A DNA stretch of 64,000 bases from Paenalcaligenes hermetiae. Lineage in GTDB: Bacteria; Pseudomonadota; Gammaproteobacteria; Burkholderiales; Burkholderiaceae_B. How positions within the stretch are numbered: the stretch's first letter is position 1; every line of letters begins with the position of its first letter. Below, in pieces: positions 17,282-26,276 of the stretch. The stretch lies in NCBI RefSeq assembly GCF_039543645.1, contig NZ_BAABKD010000011.1, positions 248,001 to 312,000 of the forward strand, read 5' to 3'. Made by a program: the position numbers and the translations under genes. The notes beneath the pieces were generated by a model. That model was not told where the DNA came from, ran no database searches, and was given only the letters and a program-made list of their open reading frames with translations.

Positions 17282-17859
17282 GCTAAGTCAGGCTCCCAGT
17301 CGGTAACATGGTCCGCTACCGCAGGACGCTCTTTTTGTGCTAGGGGTTCTTGTAATGAGCCAATCACAACAAAGCCCAAAAATTCATATTCTAAGGGGTC
17401 AAAACCTAAGGCTTCAGGCACGGCATCAGTATATGTTCCAATACCTGTGCTCCAAAATGCACCAAAACCCAAAGCATGCGCTGCGTTCAGAATATTCATC
17501 ACAGCCGCCCCCGTAGCGAGCAAACGCTCATGTTGTGGGATACGATCATTACTATGATCCACATAGGAGCCCACCGCTAACACTAAAGGCGCGCGCCCTA
17601 ACCACTCACGCATGTTTTTTTCTTTGTTTTCAGCTAATGGACGCCCCTCGTCTGCCATGGCTTTAACCGCCAAGTCAGCTAAATGCGCAATGTTTTCCCC
17701 TTGAATGCGCTTAAAGCGCCAGGGGCGCAAACGCCCATGATCAGGCGCACACATTGCCGTCGCAAGTATCTGCTGCAACTGCGCCTCATTCGGGCCAGGC
17801 CCCGTAATCGCTTTTGTGGAGTTACGAGATAATAATACAGAAATCACATCAGACATCAT
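17278..17859 (-). CDS. Nitroreductase-family FMN oxidoreductase (YdjA-like)
   Basis: A 193-residue single-domain protein of the nitroreductase fold. It shows an N-terminal SRNSTKA phosphate-binding segment, APDHGRLRPWRF (the substrate/FMN region typical of YdjA/TdsD-type members) and the C-terminal GFVVIGS. Such enzymes use FMN and NAD(P)H to reduce nitro compounds or quinones; the natural substrate is unknown. Two adjacent ATGs can start it, with AAGGA just upstream, overlapping the pdxJ stop. It is the last gene of the unit adaptor-pump-channel-pdxJ. Nitroreductase and pyridoxine genes in one transcript with an efflux pump is unusual. Confidence 0.85.
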   Translation of the reverse strand: MMSDVISVLLSRNSTKAITGPGPNEAQLQQILATAMCAPDHGRLRPWRFKRIQGENIAHLADLAVKAMADEGRPLAENKEKNMREWLGRAPLVLAVGSYVDHSNDRIPQHERLLATGAAVMNILNAAHALGFGAFWSTGIGTYTDAVPEALGFDPLEYEFLGFVVIGSLQEPLAQKERPAVADHVTDWEPDLA

Positions 17860-17865
17860 TAATCC

Positions 17866-18591
17866 TTAAGCTGCTGCAGTACGAATCAAGGCTTTCATAT
17901 CACGCACGGCTTTTTCCCAACCATCAAAAACCGCTTGTGCCACAATTGCATGACCAATATTAAGCTCGGCAATACCAGGAATCGCCGCCACCGCTTGCAC
18001 ATTCTGATAATGCAAACCATGCCCCGCGTTTACGCGTAAGCCTAACGCTACGCCGTGTGCCGCTCCCACTCGGATACGGTCAAGTTCTTTGGCCGCACTA
18101 TCAGGGCTAGCAGCATCAGCATACGCTCCTGTATGTAACTCAATCACTGTCGCCCCAGCACGTTGAGCCGCTTCAATTTGCTCTGTACACGCATCAATAA
18201 ACAAAGAAACACGAATCCCATGATTCTGCAGTTTTTTTACTGCAGCTTGTACTGCCTCGTAATGTGTAATCACATCCAAACCGCCTTCTGTGGTGAGCTC
18301 ATTACGTTTTTCCGGCACTAAACACACATCTTCCGGTTTGACCTCGCATGCGATATTCAGCATTTCCTCTGTGATCGCGCATTCTAAGTTCATGCGTGTA
18401 CGAATCGCTTTACGCATTTTCCATACATCAGCGTCTTGAATATGACGTCGATCCTCTCGTAAATGAAGCGTAATCAGGTCAGCCCCGGCTTCTTCGGCAC
18501 GCACTGCCGCTAAAATCGGATCAGGATAAGTAGTAAGTCGCTGCTGCCGTAAGGTTGCAACATGATCAATATTTACGCCAAGTTCAATCAT
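17866..18591 (-). CDS. pdxJ: Pyridoxine 5'-phosphate synthase
   Basis: PdxJ condenses 1-deoxyxylulose 5-phosphate with 3-amino-2-oxopropyl phosphate, the last ring-closing step of de novo vitamin B6 synthesis. The 241-residue TIM-barrel protein shows the family N terminus LGVNIDHVATLRQQR and GADLITLHLREDRRHI. The VCLVPEKR and GLRVNAGHGLHYQN segments and the terminal IAELNIGHAIVAQA are also present. The ATG has AGGAA upstream. It begins 8 bases after the stop of the efflux outer-membrane channel gene and no terminator lies between, so it is probably cotranscribed with the RND operon. In many betaproteobacteria pdxJ sits with recO and acpS instead, so this placement looks rearranged (inference). 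Confidence 0.96.
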   Translation of the reverse strand: MIELGVNIDHVATLRQQRLTTYPDPILAAVRAEEAGADLITLHLREDRRHIQDADVWKMRKAIRTRMNLECAITEEMLNIACEVKPEDVCLVPEKRNELTTEGGLDVITHYEAVQAAVKKLQNHGIRVSLFIDACTEQIEAAQRAGATVIELHTGAYADAASPDSAAKELDRIRVGAAHGVALGLRVNAGHGLHYQNVQAVAAIPGIAELNIGHAIVAQAVFDGWEKAVRDMKALIRTAAA

Positions 18592-18599
18592 GTAAATTC

Positions 18600-20027
18600 C
18601 TAATAAGTGTTATCCAGTTGCCATCCGCCTCCAAGGGCTTTATACAACATAACACGATTCAATAATGACTCCATGCCTGTTTGCACAAAGCGCTGCTGTG
18701 CCGCATAGAGGTTAATTTCTGCCGTTTGTACCTGCAAAAAGCTATCAATGCCTGTTTCATAGCGAAGATTAGCTAAGCGTAAACTTTCTGCTGCAGCATG
18801 CTCCATATCACGCAAAGCATTCAATTGCTCTGTATAGGTGGCCTCGCCCGCTAAAGCATCTGCCACCTCTTTAAACGCCACTTGAATGGCTTTTTCGTAA
18901 TTGGAGATCGCAATATTTTGACGTGCTTTTGCTAAATCTAAGCCACCCTTAACCCCTCCAGAAAACAAGGGCATGGTGATTTGAGGCGAATACTGCCAAT
19001 ACGTGCGCCCCGAATCAAATAAGGCACTCAAAGAAGGGCTTGCAAAGCCAAATAGCCCTGTAATAGAAATATTTGGAAAAAAAGCCGCGCGCGCCGCACC
19101 GATATTGGCATAAGCCGCTTTAAGCTGATGTTCTGCCGCTAAAATATCAGGCCTGCGCACCAGCAAGCTCGAGGGCAAACCCACAGGTATATCGACAACA
19201 ATTTGCTCTTTACCAAATACAGCTGGTTCCGGTAAATCCTGTGGTAGTTGGGTACCCACCAGCAGAGTTAAGGCATTATAAGCCTGCATTTGAGCCCGCT
19301 GCATTGCTTGAATATCAGCACGTACAGTATCCAGCTGTACCTGCGCTTGATGGCGCTCTAAGGCTGAAGCTGTCCCCACCTCAAAGAGGCGATTGACCAA
19401 ACGATACGTACGCTCTCGACTGGCCAAGGTGGATTGCATTAAATCAACCATCTGCTGCGCACTACGCCAACGAAAATAAGCCTCTGCAACCTGAGCTACC
19501 ACGTTAATTCGTACCGTACGCTGTGCTTGCTCAGTCGCTAAGTATTGCTGATAAGCAGCCTCGGAAAGATTACGTACGCGACCAAAAAAATCAAGCTCAA
19601 ACGCCGTAATCCCTACCCCGGCTTGAAAAAACCGACTGATGGCTGGCGCTTCGGGGCCCCCTGCTCGTAAGTCAGAGGGACTACGTGTTACCTGCCCGGC
19701 TCCACCAGCACCAAATGTTGGAAATTGGTCACTTTGCGCAATACCATATTGAGCTCGAGCTTCCTCAATACGATCCACTGCCATCCGTAAATCACGGTTA
19801 TTCAATAAAGCAAGCTCAATCAAGGCTTGTAACCGAGGATCCGCGAAAAAATCACGCCAACCTAAAGCGTCTAGCTTTGACATATCCTGCTCTATGGTGG
19901 CCGGATCCTGATGATCAAACTGCGGCGCCACCGGCGCCATCGGCTGCTCGTATTTGGGGGCTAAAGAGCAACCTGCCAAAATCAACGCCATTGCCATCGC
20001 AGATAAGCTAAATTTTGCTCCCATCAT
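18600..20027 (-). CDS. RND efflux outer-membrane lipoprotein (OprM/NodT family)
   Basis: The outer-membrane channel of a tripartite drug-efflux pump. The 475-residue precursor has a lipoprotein signal ending in the lipobox LAGC (Cys about 20), then two repeated outer-membrane efflux domains with long helical segments and coiled coils, as in OprM and CmeC. The start codon overlaps the pump gene's stop, and AAGGAG lies about 10 bases upstream. It is third in the order adaptor, pump, channel, the usual order of MexAB-OprM-type operons. No local TetR repressor gene is seen next to the operon. Confidence 0.94.
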   Translation of the reverse strand: MMGAKFSLSAMAMALILAGCSLAPKYEQPMAPVAPQFDHQDPATIEQDMSKLDALGWRDFFADPRLQALIELALLNNRDLRMAVDRIEEARAQYGIAQSDQFPTFGAGGAGQVTRSPSDLRAGGPEAPAISRFFQAGVGITAFELDFFGRVRNLSEAAYQQYLATEQAQRTVRINVVAQVAEAYFRWRSAQQMVDLMQSTLASRERTYRLVNRLFEVGTASALERHQAQVQLDTVRADIQAMQRAQMQAYNALTLLVGTQLPQDLPEPAVFGKEQIVVDIPVGLPSSLLVRRPDILAAEHQLKAAYANIGAARAAFFPNISITGLFGFASPSLSALFDSGRTYWQYSPQITMPLFSGGVKGGLDLAKARQNIAISNYEKAIQVAFKEVADALAGEATYTEQLNALRDMEHAAAESLRLANLRYETGIDSFLQVQTAEINLYAAQQRFVQTGMESLLNRVMLYKALGGGWQLDNTY

Positions 20028-23000
20028 GATACATGATCTCCTTTCTGCGCCTGTTGTTTGGCTTCAGCACCAAGTAAACGAGGTTTTGTTTTAAACACTT
20101 TTATCACTGCCACAAAGAAAGCGGGAACAAATAATACAGCTAAGGGGGTAGCGGCTAACATCCCACCCAACACCCCAAAACCTACGGCGTTTTGACTGGC
20201 AGCCCCGGCCCCAGAAGACAAAGCTAAAGGCGTAACCCCTAAAATAAAGGCAAAAGAGGTCATGATAATAGGACGGAAACGCATACGGGCTGCCTCGACG
20301 GTGGACTCAATTAAGCCACCACCACGCGCGACCGCGTCTTTAGCAAACTCGATAATCAAAATCGCATTTTTTGCAGAAAGCCCAATAACTGTCACCATGC
20401 CCACTTGGAAATAAACATCATTGGCCATCCCTTTGGCCGAGACCAATAACACGGCTCCTAACATACCTAGTGGCACAGCAAGCATTACCGCTAGGGGTAT
20501 CGCCCAGCTCTCGTATAACGCGGCTAACACCATAAAGACCACGAGAATCGCTAGCCCCATTAATATCGTGCTCTGACCCGCCGCTTGGATTTCCTGATAG
20601 GACAAGCCTGTCCACTCAAAACCAAACCCAGCTGGCAGCTCGCCCACTAGACGTTCCATTTCCGCCATAGCCTCGCCCGTGGTGTAGCCAGGTGCGGCAG
20701 AACCACCGATACGAATGGACTCATAACTGTTATAGCGCACAATTTGTACCGGCGCCTGCACAGAATGCGCTGTCACAAATGTGCTTAACGGCACCATTTC
20801 CCCACGGTTGTTTTTGGCATTCAGCTTCATCACATCATCAATGTTCATACGGAATCGATCATCCGCTTGTACCCAGATGTTTTCCACCCAGCCCGCATTC
20901 GTATACTTACCAATATATGCGGAACCTAATGCGGTGGAAATAAGCTGAGCGGCCTCATCAAAGTTAACCCCTTGAGCCGCAGCCTTTTCCCGGTCAATCG
21001 TCAAATTCCACTGACGACCAGGCCCTAAGCCGGTAATGCGCGTTTGCGTTAAAACCGGGCTTTGTGAGGCCAACATTAAAAGCTGTTGGGATGCTTCAAG
21101 CAAAGCCTGATGCCCATGGTTCGCTCGGTCCTCTAGGCGCATATCAAACCCAGAAGCATTCCCCAACGAGCTAATAGCAGGTGGCACGATGGAAAACACC
21201 ATGGCATCGGGTAAGCCGAAAAGTAAATTCTGCATGGCCTTGCCCGCGATAGCCTGCGCTGAATCACCCGGCCCACGTCGCTCTGCAAAATCTTTTAACG
21301 TTACGAAAGCAATGGCCGAGTTCAAACCATTACCGTTAAAGCTAAAACCTTGAACGGCAACAATGTCTTTGACCTGTGGTTGCTGTTGAAAATAATTTTC
21401 TACTTGCTCAATAATTTCAATGGTGCGGTTGGATGTAGACCCAGCAGGCAACTCAATGTTAGCTAAGGCAAAGCCCTGGTCTTCTTCGGGTAAAAAAGCA
21501 GTAGGCATGCGCATATAGGCCCAACCTAACAACACCACAAGAAGCACATAGAGCAGCATCATTCGCCCAACAGCACCAAGGCTCTTGCTCACAATACCCA
21601 TATAGCCTTTGGTGATACCGTTAAAGAAACGGTTAAACCAGCCAAAAAAGCCACGACGTTCTTTACCGTGTTCCCCTTTGGGAATCGGCTTTAACATCGT
21701 CACACATAAGGCAGGGGTAAAAGCCAATGCCAAGAAGCCAGAAAATAAAATCGAAACTGACATCGCCACAGCAAACTGGCGATAAATCACCCCGACGGAC
21801 CCCGACATAAAAGCCAGCGGCAAAAATACCACGGTAAGAATTAAAGTAATCCCTACAATTGCTCCACTAATTTGGGGCATGGCTTTTTTCGTGGCCTCTT
21901 TGGGCGATAAGCCCTCTTCGGACATGATGCGCTCAACGTTTTCCACCACCACAATGGCGTCATCCACCAAAATCCCGATAGCTAATACCATCGCGAACAT
22001 GGTCAATACATTGATGGAAAAGCCCAACGCATTCATCACCGCTAGCGCCCCCAAAATCGCCACGGGTACAACCAAGGCCGGGATCAAGGTATAGCGAATG
22101 TTTTGTAAAAACACAAACATCACGATAAACACCAGCACCATGGCCTCGAGCAATGTATGTACTACTTGCTCAATAGAGGTTTCGATATAAGGTGAGGTGT
22201 CATAAGGAATACTGTAGCTAATGCCGGCCGGGAAAAACTCGGCAAGCTCATCCATTTTTGCTTTGATCCCTTTGGCAGTAGATAAGGCATTGGCATCGGG
22301 TGAAAGCGAAATAGCAAAAGCCGCCGTGGTTTTCCCATTCAAACGCGCGCCAAACTGGTAGTTATCCGCGCCCACCTCTACACGTGCCACATCTTTAACA
22401 CGCACACTTGAACCATCCGCATAAGAGCGTAGGATCACGTTTTCAAATTCTTCAGCCGTACGCAACTGCCCGTTCACCACAATAGGGGCCGTCACACGCT
22501 GATCACTGGGGTTAGGCGGTGAACCTAAAATCCCGGCAGAAATCAGGACGTTTTGTTGCGCAATAGCAGCGTTGACCTCTGCCATACTGAGGTTATAGCT
22601 CACTAGCTTTTCAGGATCTACCCAAATACGCATAGCACGCCCCGCCGCAAACAGCTGGAACTTACCCACACCAGGTACACGTGAAATGGCGTTTTGAATA
22701 TTGCGCTTAATGTAGTCTGCCAACTCGGTTTGTGTAAGCGAGCCATCATCTGATGACAGGGCTACCACAAGCAAAAAGCCCGTATTGCTTTGCTCGACCT
22801 TTAAACCTTGTTGCATCACGGCTGCAGGCAACGTCGCCGTCACGTTTGACACGCGGTTTTGTACATCCACCTGTGCCATATCTGGGTCTGTACCTGGAGC
22901 AAAAGTAGCTGTGATTTGGCTTTGACCATAGGAGTCACTCACCGACTCGTAATACAACAAGCCTTTAGCCCCGTTCAACTCATTTTCGATCACACTCGCT

Positions 23001-23188
23001 ACCGAGCTGGCCGCATCGTCGGCGGAGGCTCCTGGATAGGTCGCACTGATCGTGATGGCCGGTGGAGCGACCTCAGGATACTGAGACACAGGCATATTAG
23101 GTAAAGACAACAAACCCAACAGCGTAATGCCTAGGGCTACCACCCAAGCAAAAATGGGTCTATCAATAAAAAACTGTGGCATGAGCAT
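20024..23188 (-). CDS. RND multidrug efflux pump, AcrB/MexB-type (HAE1 family)
   Basis: The inner-membrane proton-driven drug pump. Length (1054) and the N terminus MPQFFIDRPIFAWV fit the HAE1 family. Twelve transmembrane helices and two large periplasmic loops are inferred from the hydrophobic pattern. Proton-relay residues are visible as the DD pair in GILVDDAIVVVEN and the lysine in GLSAKNAILIIEF. The listed ATG (23186-23188) overlaps the adaptor stop as TAATG; an ATG two codons later (23180-23182) gives the standard family N terminus. Substrates cannot be read from sequence, but the multidrug class is clear. Confidence 0.95.
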   Translation of the reverse strand: MLMPQFFIDRPIFAWVVALGITLLGLLSLPNMPVSQYPEVAPPAITISATYPGASADDAASSVASVIENELNGAKGLLYYESVSDSYGQSQITATFAPGTDPDMAQVDVQNRVSNVTATLPAAVMQQGLKVEQSNTGFLLVVALSSDDGSLTQTELADYIKRNIQNAISRVPGVGKFQLFAAGRAMRIWVDPEKLVSYNLSMAEVNAAIAQQNVLISAGILGSPPNPSDQRVTAPIVVNGQLRTAEEFENVILRSYADGSSVRVKDVARVEVGADNYQFGARLNGKTTAAFAISLSPDANALSTAKGIKAKMDELAEFFPAGISYSIPYDTSPYIETSIEQVVHTLLEAMVLVFIVMFVFLQNIRYTLIPALVVPVAILGALAVMNALGFSINVLTMFAMVLAIGILVDDAIVVVENVERIMSEEGLSPKEATKKAMPQISGAIVGITLILTVVFLPLAFMSGSVGVIYRQFAVAMSVSILFSGFLALAFTPALCVTMLKPIPKGEHGKERRGFFGWFNRFFNGITKGYMGIVSKSLGAVGRMMLLYVLLVVLLGWAYMRMPTAFLPEEDQGFALANIELPAGSTSNRTIEIIEQVENYFQQQPQVKDIVAVQGFSFNGNGLNSAIAFVTLKDFAERRGPGDSAQAIAGKAMQNLLFGLPDAMVFSIVPPAISSLGNASGFDMRLEDRANHGHQALLEASQQLLMLASQSPVLTQTRITGLGPGRQWNLTIDREKAAAQGVNFDEAAQLISTALGSAYIGKYTNAGWVENIWVQADDRFRMNIDDVMKLNAKNNRGEMVPLSTFVTAHSVQAPVQIVRYNSYESIRIGGSAAPGYTTGEAMAEMERLVGELPAGFGFEWTGLSYQEIQAAGQSTILMGLAILVVFMVLAALYESWAIPLAVMLAVPLGMLGAVLLVSAKGMANDVYFQVGMVTVIGLSAKNAILIIEFAKDAVARGGGLIESTVEAARMRFRPIIMTSFAFILGVTPLALSSGAGAASQNAVGFGVLGGMLAATPLAVLFVPAFFVAVIKVFKTKPRLLGAEAKQQAQKGDHVS

Positions 23189-24381
23189 TATCCATTATTT
23201 GAGCTAGAGGACGCGTCTTCTTGTGTCGCTGGAGCCGCTTTCCAGGGCATACCTTGTACAGGTGCACCCGGACGGATTTTCTGGAAGCCCTCTACAATGA
23301 CGGTACTATTGGGCTCGAGCCCCTCGTTAATAATGACTCGTCCATCGATTGTGCTACCTAATTTCACAGGAACCACTTGTACCACATCGTCTTTAACTAT
23401 CATTAAAGAGGTCGTGCCGTTAGCTCCATACTGTACTGCTTGTGTAGGGACTAATAATGCTTTTTCATCTACCCCTTGTTCTAAGCGTACACGCACGAAC
23501 ATACCAGGTAACAATAGCTGATCTGGATTAGGAAAAACCGCCCGCATGTTTAGTTGACCCGTGGTAGGATCCACAGATACCCCGGAGAAAAGCAGACGCC
23601 CTGTTTCCTCATACACGGAGCGATCATCCAATATGGCAGAAACTCGGGCTGCCCCATCGGGATCTGACTTTAAGGTACCATCAGCAATCGCTTTGCGCAG
23701 GCTCATGACCTCTCCGACAGGGCGAGTAATATCAACATACATCTCATCCAGATGCTGAATGGTTGCCAAATGCGTGGCCTGTGTGGCACTAACTAAAGCA
23801 CCCTCTGTGATTTCTGCCCGACCAATACGCCCGGAGATAGGCGCAGTTACCTTCGTATAGCCTAAATCAATTTCCGCGGCTTTTAGCGCTGCCTTTGCCG
23901 CCGCCACAGCCGCTTGCGCCTGATTTGCTCGTGCCATCGCCGTATCGTAATCCTGACGACTCACTGCATTTTCTTTAATGAGCTTGCCATAGCGCTGAGC
24001 CAGCAAAGAAGCGGTCTGTGCTTCGGCCTGTGCATTTTTCAACTGAGCTGCTGCTTGATCACGCACCGCCTCGTAAGGTGCTGGGTCAATAGTAAACAGC
24101 AAGTCGCCCTCTTTGACCTCTGAGCCTTGCTCAAAGTTAATCGCTGTCACAATACCCGTTACCCGTGCACGAACCTCGGCTTCTTTAATCGCCTCTACGC
24201 GGCCGGGAAGCTCAGTAAATATGGGAGTAACCTCTGGTTGGACTTGAATCACACTAACAGGAACCTTCATGCCAGACATATCTTGTTGTTGTGGTTTCTC
24301 ACCACATGCCGCCAACAGTACGGTGGCTGATAACAAAGCAACGCGCAGTGGGCGCCATGCCGTATGGCGATTTCTTAACAT
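23188..24381 (-). CDS. RND efflux periplasmic adaptor lipoprotein (AcrA/MexA-type)
   Basis: The membrane-fusion protein joining pump and outer-membrane channel. The 397-residue precursor has a lipoprotein signal with lipobox LLAAC. A barrel-sandwich (lipoyl-like) hybrid domain around VRARVTGIVTAI follows, then an alpha-helical hairpin rich in Ala/Gln, the second half-motif TKVTAPISGRIGRAEI, and beta-barrel and membrane-proximal domains. The open frame extends to 24432, but the ATG at 24379-24381 has AGGAG seven bases upstream and yields a proper signal peptide. About 60 bases upstream of it is a six-unit tetranucleotide repeat, which may influence expression. It is first in a probable five-gene unit reaching to the nitroreductase gene. 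Confidence 0.94.
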   Translation of the reverse strand: MLRNRHTAWRPLRVALLSATVLLAACGEKPQQQDMSGMKVPVSVIQVQPEVTPIFTELPGRVEAIKEAEVRARVTGIVTAINFEQGSEVKEGDLLFTIDPAPYEAVRDQAAAQLKNAQAEAQTASLLAQRYGKLIKENAVSRQDYDTAMARANQAQAAVAAAKAALKAAEIDLGYTKVTAPISGRIGRAEITEGALVSATQATHLATIQHLDEMYVDITRPVGEVMSLRKAIADGTLKSDPDGAARVSAILDDRSVYEETGRLLFSGVSVDPTTGQLNMRAVFPNPDQLLLPGMFVRVRLEQGVDEKALLVPTQAVQYGANGTTSLMIVKDDVVQVVPVKLGSTIDGRVIINEGLEPNSTVIVEGFQKIRPGAPVQGMPWKAAPATQEDASSSSNNG

Positions 24382-24441
24382 GAACAAACTCCTGTAATTC
24401 AGGCTAATTAAGCTAGACCGTTTTCGTGGCATAACTTAAGC

Positions 24442-24473
24442 AATAAATAAATAAATAAATAAATAAACAAATA
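24442..24473. repeat. (AATA)6 tetranucleotide repeat upstream of the RND operon
   Basis: Six perfect AATA units (24442-24465) are followed by two further units, AACA and AATA. On the transcribed strand this reads as a TTTA tract, ending 61 bases before the adaptor ATG. It sits between the upstream hairpin and the gene, within the likely promoter. Repeats of this kind are prone to slippage in other bacteria; whether this one varies is unknown. Confidence 0.8.
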
Positions 24474-24483
24474 CAGTAAATGG

Positions 24484-24509
24484 ATATCGGCGCCCTGAGG
24501 CGCCGATAT
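24484..24509 (-). terminator. GC-rich hairpin after the ABC transporter operon
   Basis: ATATCGGCGCC, loop CTGA, GGCGCCGATAT is a perfect 11-base stem starting 12 bases after the ABC ATPase stop codon. The bases after it on the minus strand are CCATTTACTG, a poor T-tract, so termination may be partial. Confidence 0.6.
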
Positions 24510-24520
24510 AGTATGACGAG

Positions 24521-25315
24521 TTAGCCTAATAATAAGGCATCATCCGTAATGGCTTCGCCCCTCACTTTTTCAAACATGGCGAGTAGATCGGGAACTTGTA
24601 GCCCTTTGCGCTCAGGACCGCTAACGTCTAAAACGACCTTGCCTTGATGTAACATAATGGTGCGCTCGCCCACTTCAAGGGCTTGCTTCATGCTGTGCGT
24701 TACCATCATTGTTGTGAGCTTACCTTCGCTTACAATGCGCTCGGTCAACGCTAATACAAAATCCGCCGTGCGCGGGTCTAAAGCAGCTGTGTGCTCATCT
24801 AGTAACAAAATACGCGATGGCCGCATTGCCGCCATCAATAAGCTCACAGCTTGTCGTTGCCCCCCGGACAGTAGCCCAATTCTATCGCTAAGACGATTCT
24901 CCAAGCCCAAGCCCAGTGTTTCTAAGCGCGCCCGAAACTCATCACGCATTGAGGCTTGTACTGCTGTGCTTAAGCCTCTGCGTGAGCCCCTGCAAGTCGC
25001 CAGCGCCATGTTCTCTTCGATGGTTAGGTCCTCACAGGTGCCAGCCATTGGATCTTGGAATACACGCGCCACATATTGGGCTCTTTCCCATACTGGCATA
25101 CGTGTTACATCTTTATCATCGATATGTATAGTACCCGAATCCACGGTCTGGTCGCCAGATACCGTATTCAAAAATGTGGATTTTCCCGCACCATTTGAGC
25201 CAATAACTGTCACAAATTGACCACTAGGGATGTCTAACGATAAGCCCCTTAGCGCTTTGGTTTCAATTGGCGTATCTGGATTAAAGGTGAGATAAAGGTT
25301 TTTTGCACTTAACAT
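24521..25315 (-). CDS. ABC transporter ATP-binding protein (TrpXYZ type)
   Basis: The ATPase subunit of the three-gene importer ending here. The 264-residue protein has Walker A GSNGAGKST (about 38-46), signature LSGGQRQ, Walker B ILLLDEHTAAL and the switch histidine in MMVTHSMKQAL. Its closest recognisable type is the ATPase that accompanies PF04392-type binding proteins and a single YtrF/LivH-like permease (TrpZ-like). It follows the permease gene by five bases. A hairpin at 24484-24509 closes the unit. Substrate is not determinable from this subunit. Confidence 0.9.
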   Translation of the reverse strand: MLSAKNLYLTFNPDTPIETKALRGLSLDIPSGQFVTVIGSNGAGKSTFLNTVSGDQTVDSGTIHIDDKDVTRMPVWERAQYVARVFQDPMAGTCEDLTIEENMALATCRGSRRGLSTAVQASMRDEFRARLETLGLGLENRLSDRIGLLSGGQRQAVSLLMAAMRPSRILLLDEHTAALDPRTADFVLALTERIVSEGKLTTMMVTHSMKQALEVGERTIMLHQGKVVLDVSGPERKGLQVPDLLAMFEKVRGEAITDDALLLG

Positions 25316-25320
25316 GGTGA

Positions 25321-26211
25321 TTACGCTTTGCGCCCCCCTTTAAACCGTTTTTTCAGTAGAGGAATAACCAGAGCCACTGTAACTAATATTGCTGTGACTA
25401 GGTTCAAATCCTGAGCTTTAAGACCAATGAAATCGGCGTTTAACGCCAGCGCAATAAAAAAACGATATAAGATTGCACCTAAAATGACGGCTAAGGTAGC
25501 ATAGACTAAACGACGAGCTGGTAAAATGCTTTCGCCTACAATCACTGCGGCTAAACCAATCACAATCGTACCAATACCCATCGAGATATCCGCTCCCCCT
25601 TGGGACTGGGCAAACAACGCGCCGGCCAAAGCCACTAACGCATTAGAAATAGCCATTCCTAACAGCACCATATTACCTGTGGCCACGCCTTGCGAGCGAG
25701 CCATACGGGCATTCGAGCCTGTCGCACGCATCGCTAAACCAGTTTGCGTAGCAAAAAACCAGTCTAAAAGTAGTTTAGCCGCCAGTACAACCACAATAAG
25801 CAATAATGGACGCGCCATATAGTCGCCTAAATTTTCTGGCTGTAGTACCGAAAACACCGTGGGCTCCATAATCAATGGGACGTTTGGCTTACCCATAATA
25901 CGTAGATTAATGGAGTACAACGCGATCATCATCAAAATACTAGCCAATAAGTCCATGATTTTGAGGCGCACGTTTAGCCAGCCGGTTACCATACCAGCAC
26001 CTGCTCCAATCAGCGTAGCAATAGCTGTCGCTGAGAAGGGATCAAAGCCTTGAGTAATTAATGTTGCAGCAACAGCGCCACCTAGCGGAAAACTACCATC
26101 TACCGTTAAATCAGGAAAACGAAGGATGCGAAAAGAAATAAACACCCCTAAGGCCACCAAGCCAAAGATCAGGCCAATTTCTAAAGCACCCCATAAGGAG
26201 TAAATAGACAT
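25321..26211 (-). CDS. ABC transporter permease (TrpY/LivH-like)
   Basis: The 296-residue inner-membrane subunit of the importer, with about eight to nine hydrophobic helices and a branched-chain-type permease pattern. It contains LRFPDLTVDGSFPLGGAVAA near the N terminus and MRATGSNARMARSQG, a cytoplasmic coupling-loop segment typical of this permease family. It lies between the binding-protein gene (65 bp upstream) and the ATPase gene (5 bp downstream) on the same strand. A single permease gene implies a homodimer. The type is clear; the substrate is not. Confidence 0.9.
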   Translation of the reverse strand: MSIYSLWGALEIGLIFGLVALGVFISFRILRFPDLTVDGSFPLGGAVAATLITQGFDPFSATAIATLIGAGAGMVTGWLNVRLKIMDLLASILMMIALYSINLRIMGKPNVPLIMEPTVFSVLQPENLGDYMARPLLLIVVVLAAKLLLDWFFATQTGLAMRATGSNARMARSQGVATGNMVLLGMAISNALVALAGALFAQSQGGADISMGIGTIVIGLAAVIVGESILPARRLVYATLAVILGAILYRFFIALALNADFIGLKAQDLNLVTAILVTVALVIPLLKKRFKGGRKA

Positions 26212-26276
26212 TGTGTGTCAACTCTTAAAAAAGCAGGCACACCCTGATAAGGGCGGCCTGCAACATGGGTGATGAG

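Noticed and set aside
24379..24432. Longer start (24432) for the RND adaptor
   Set aside because: It would place 17 extra residues before the lipoprotein signal and lacks a ribosome site, while 24381 has AGGAG.
24657..25220. 187-codon plus-strand frame opposite the ABC ATPase gene
   Set aside because: It lies wholly inside a gene with clear Walker motifs on the other strand; composition is typical of a shadow frame.
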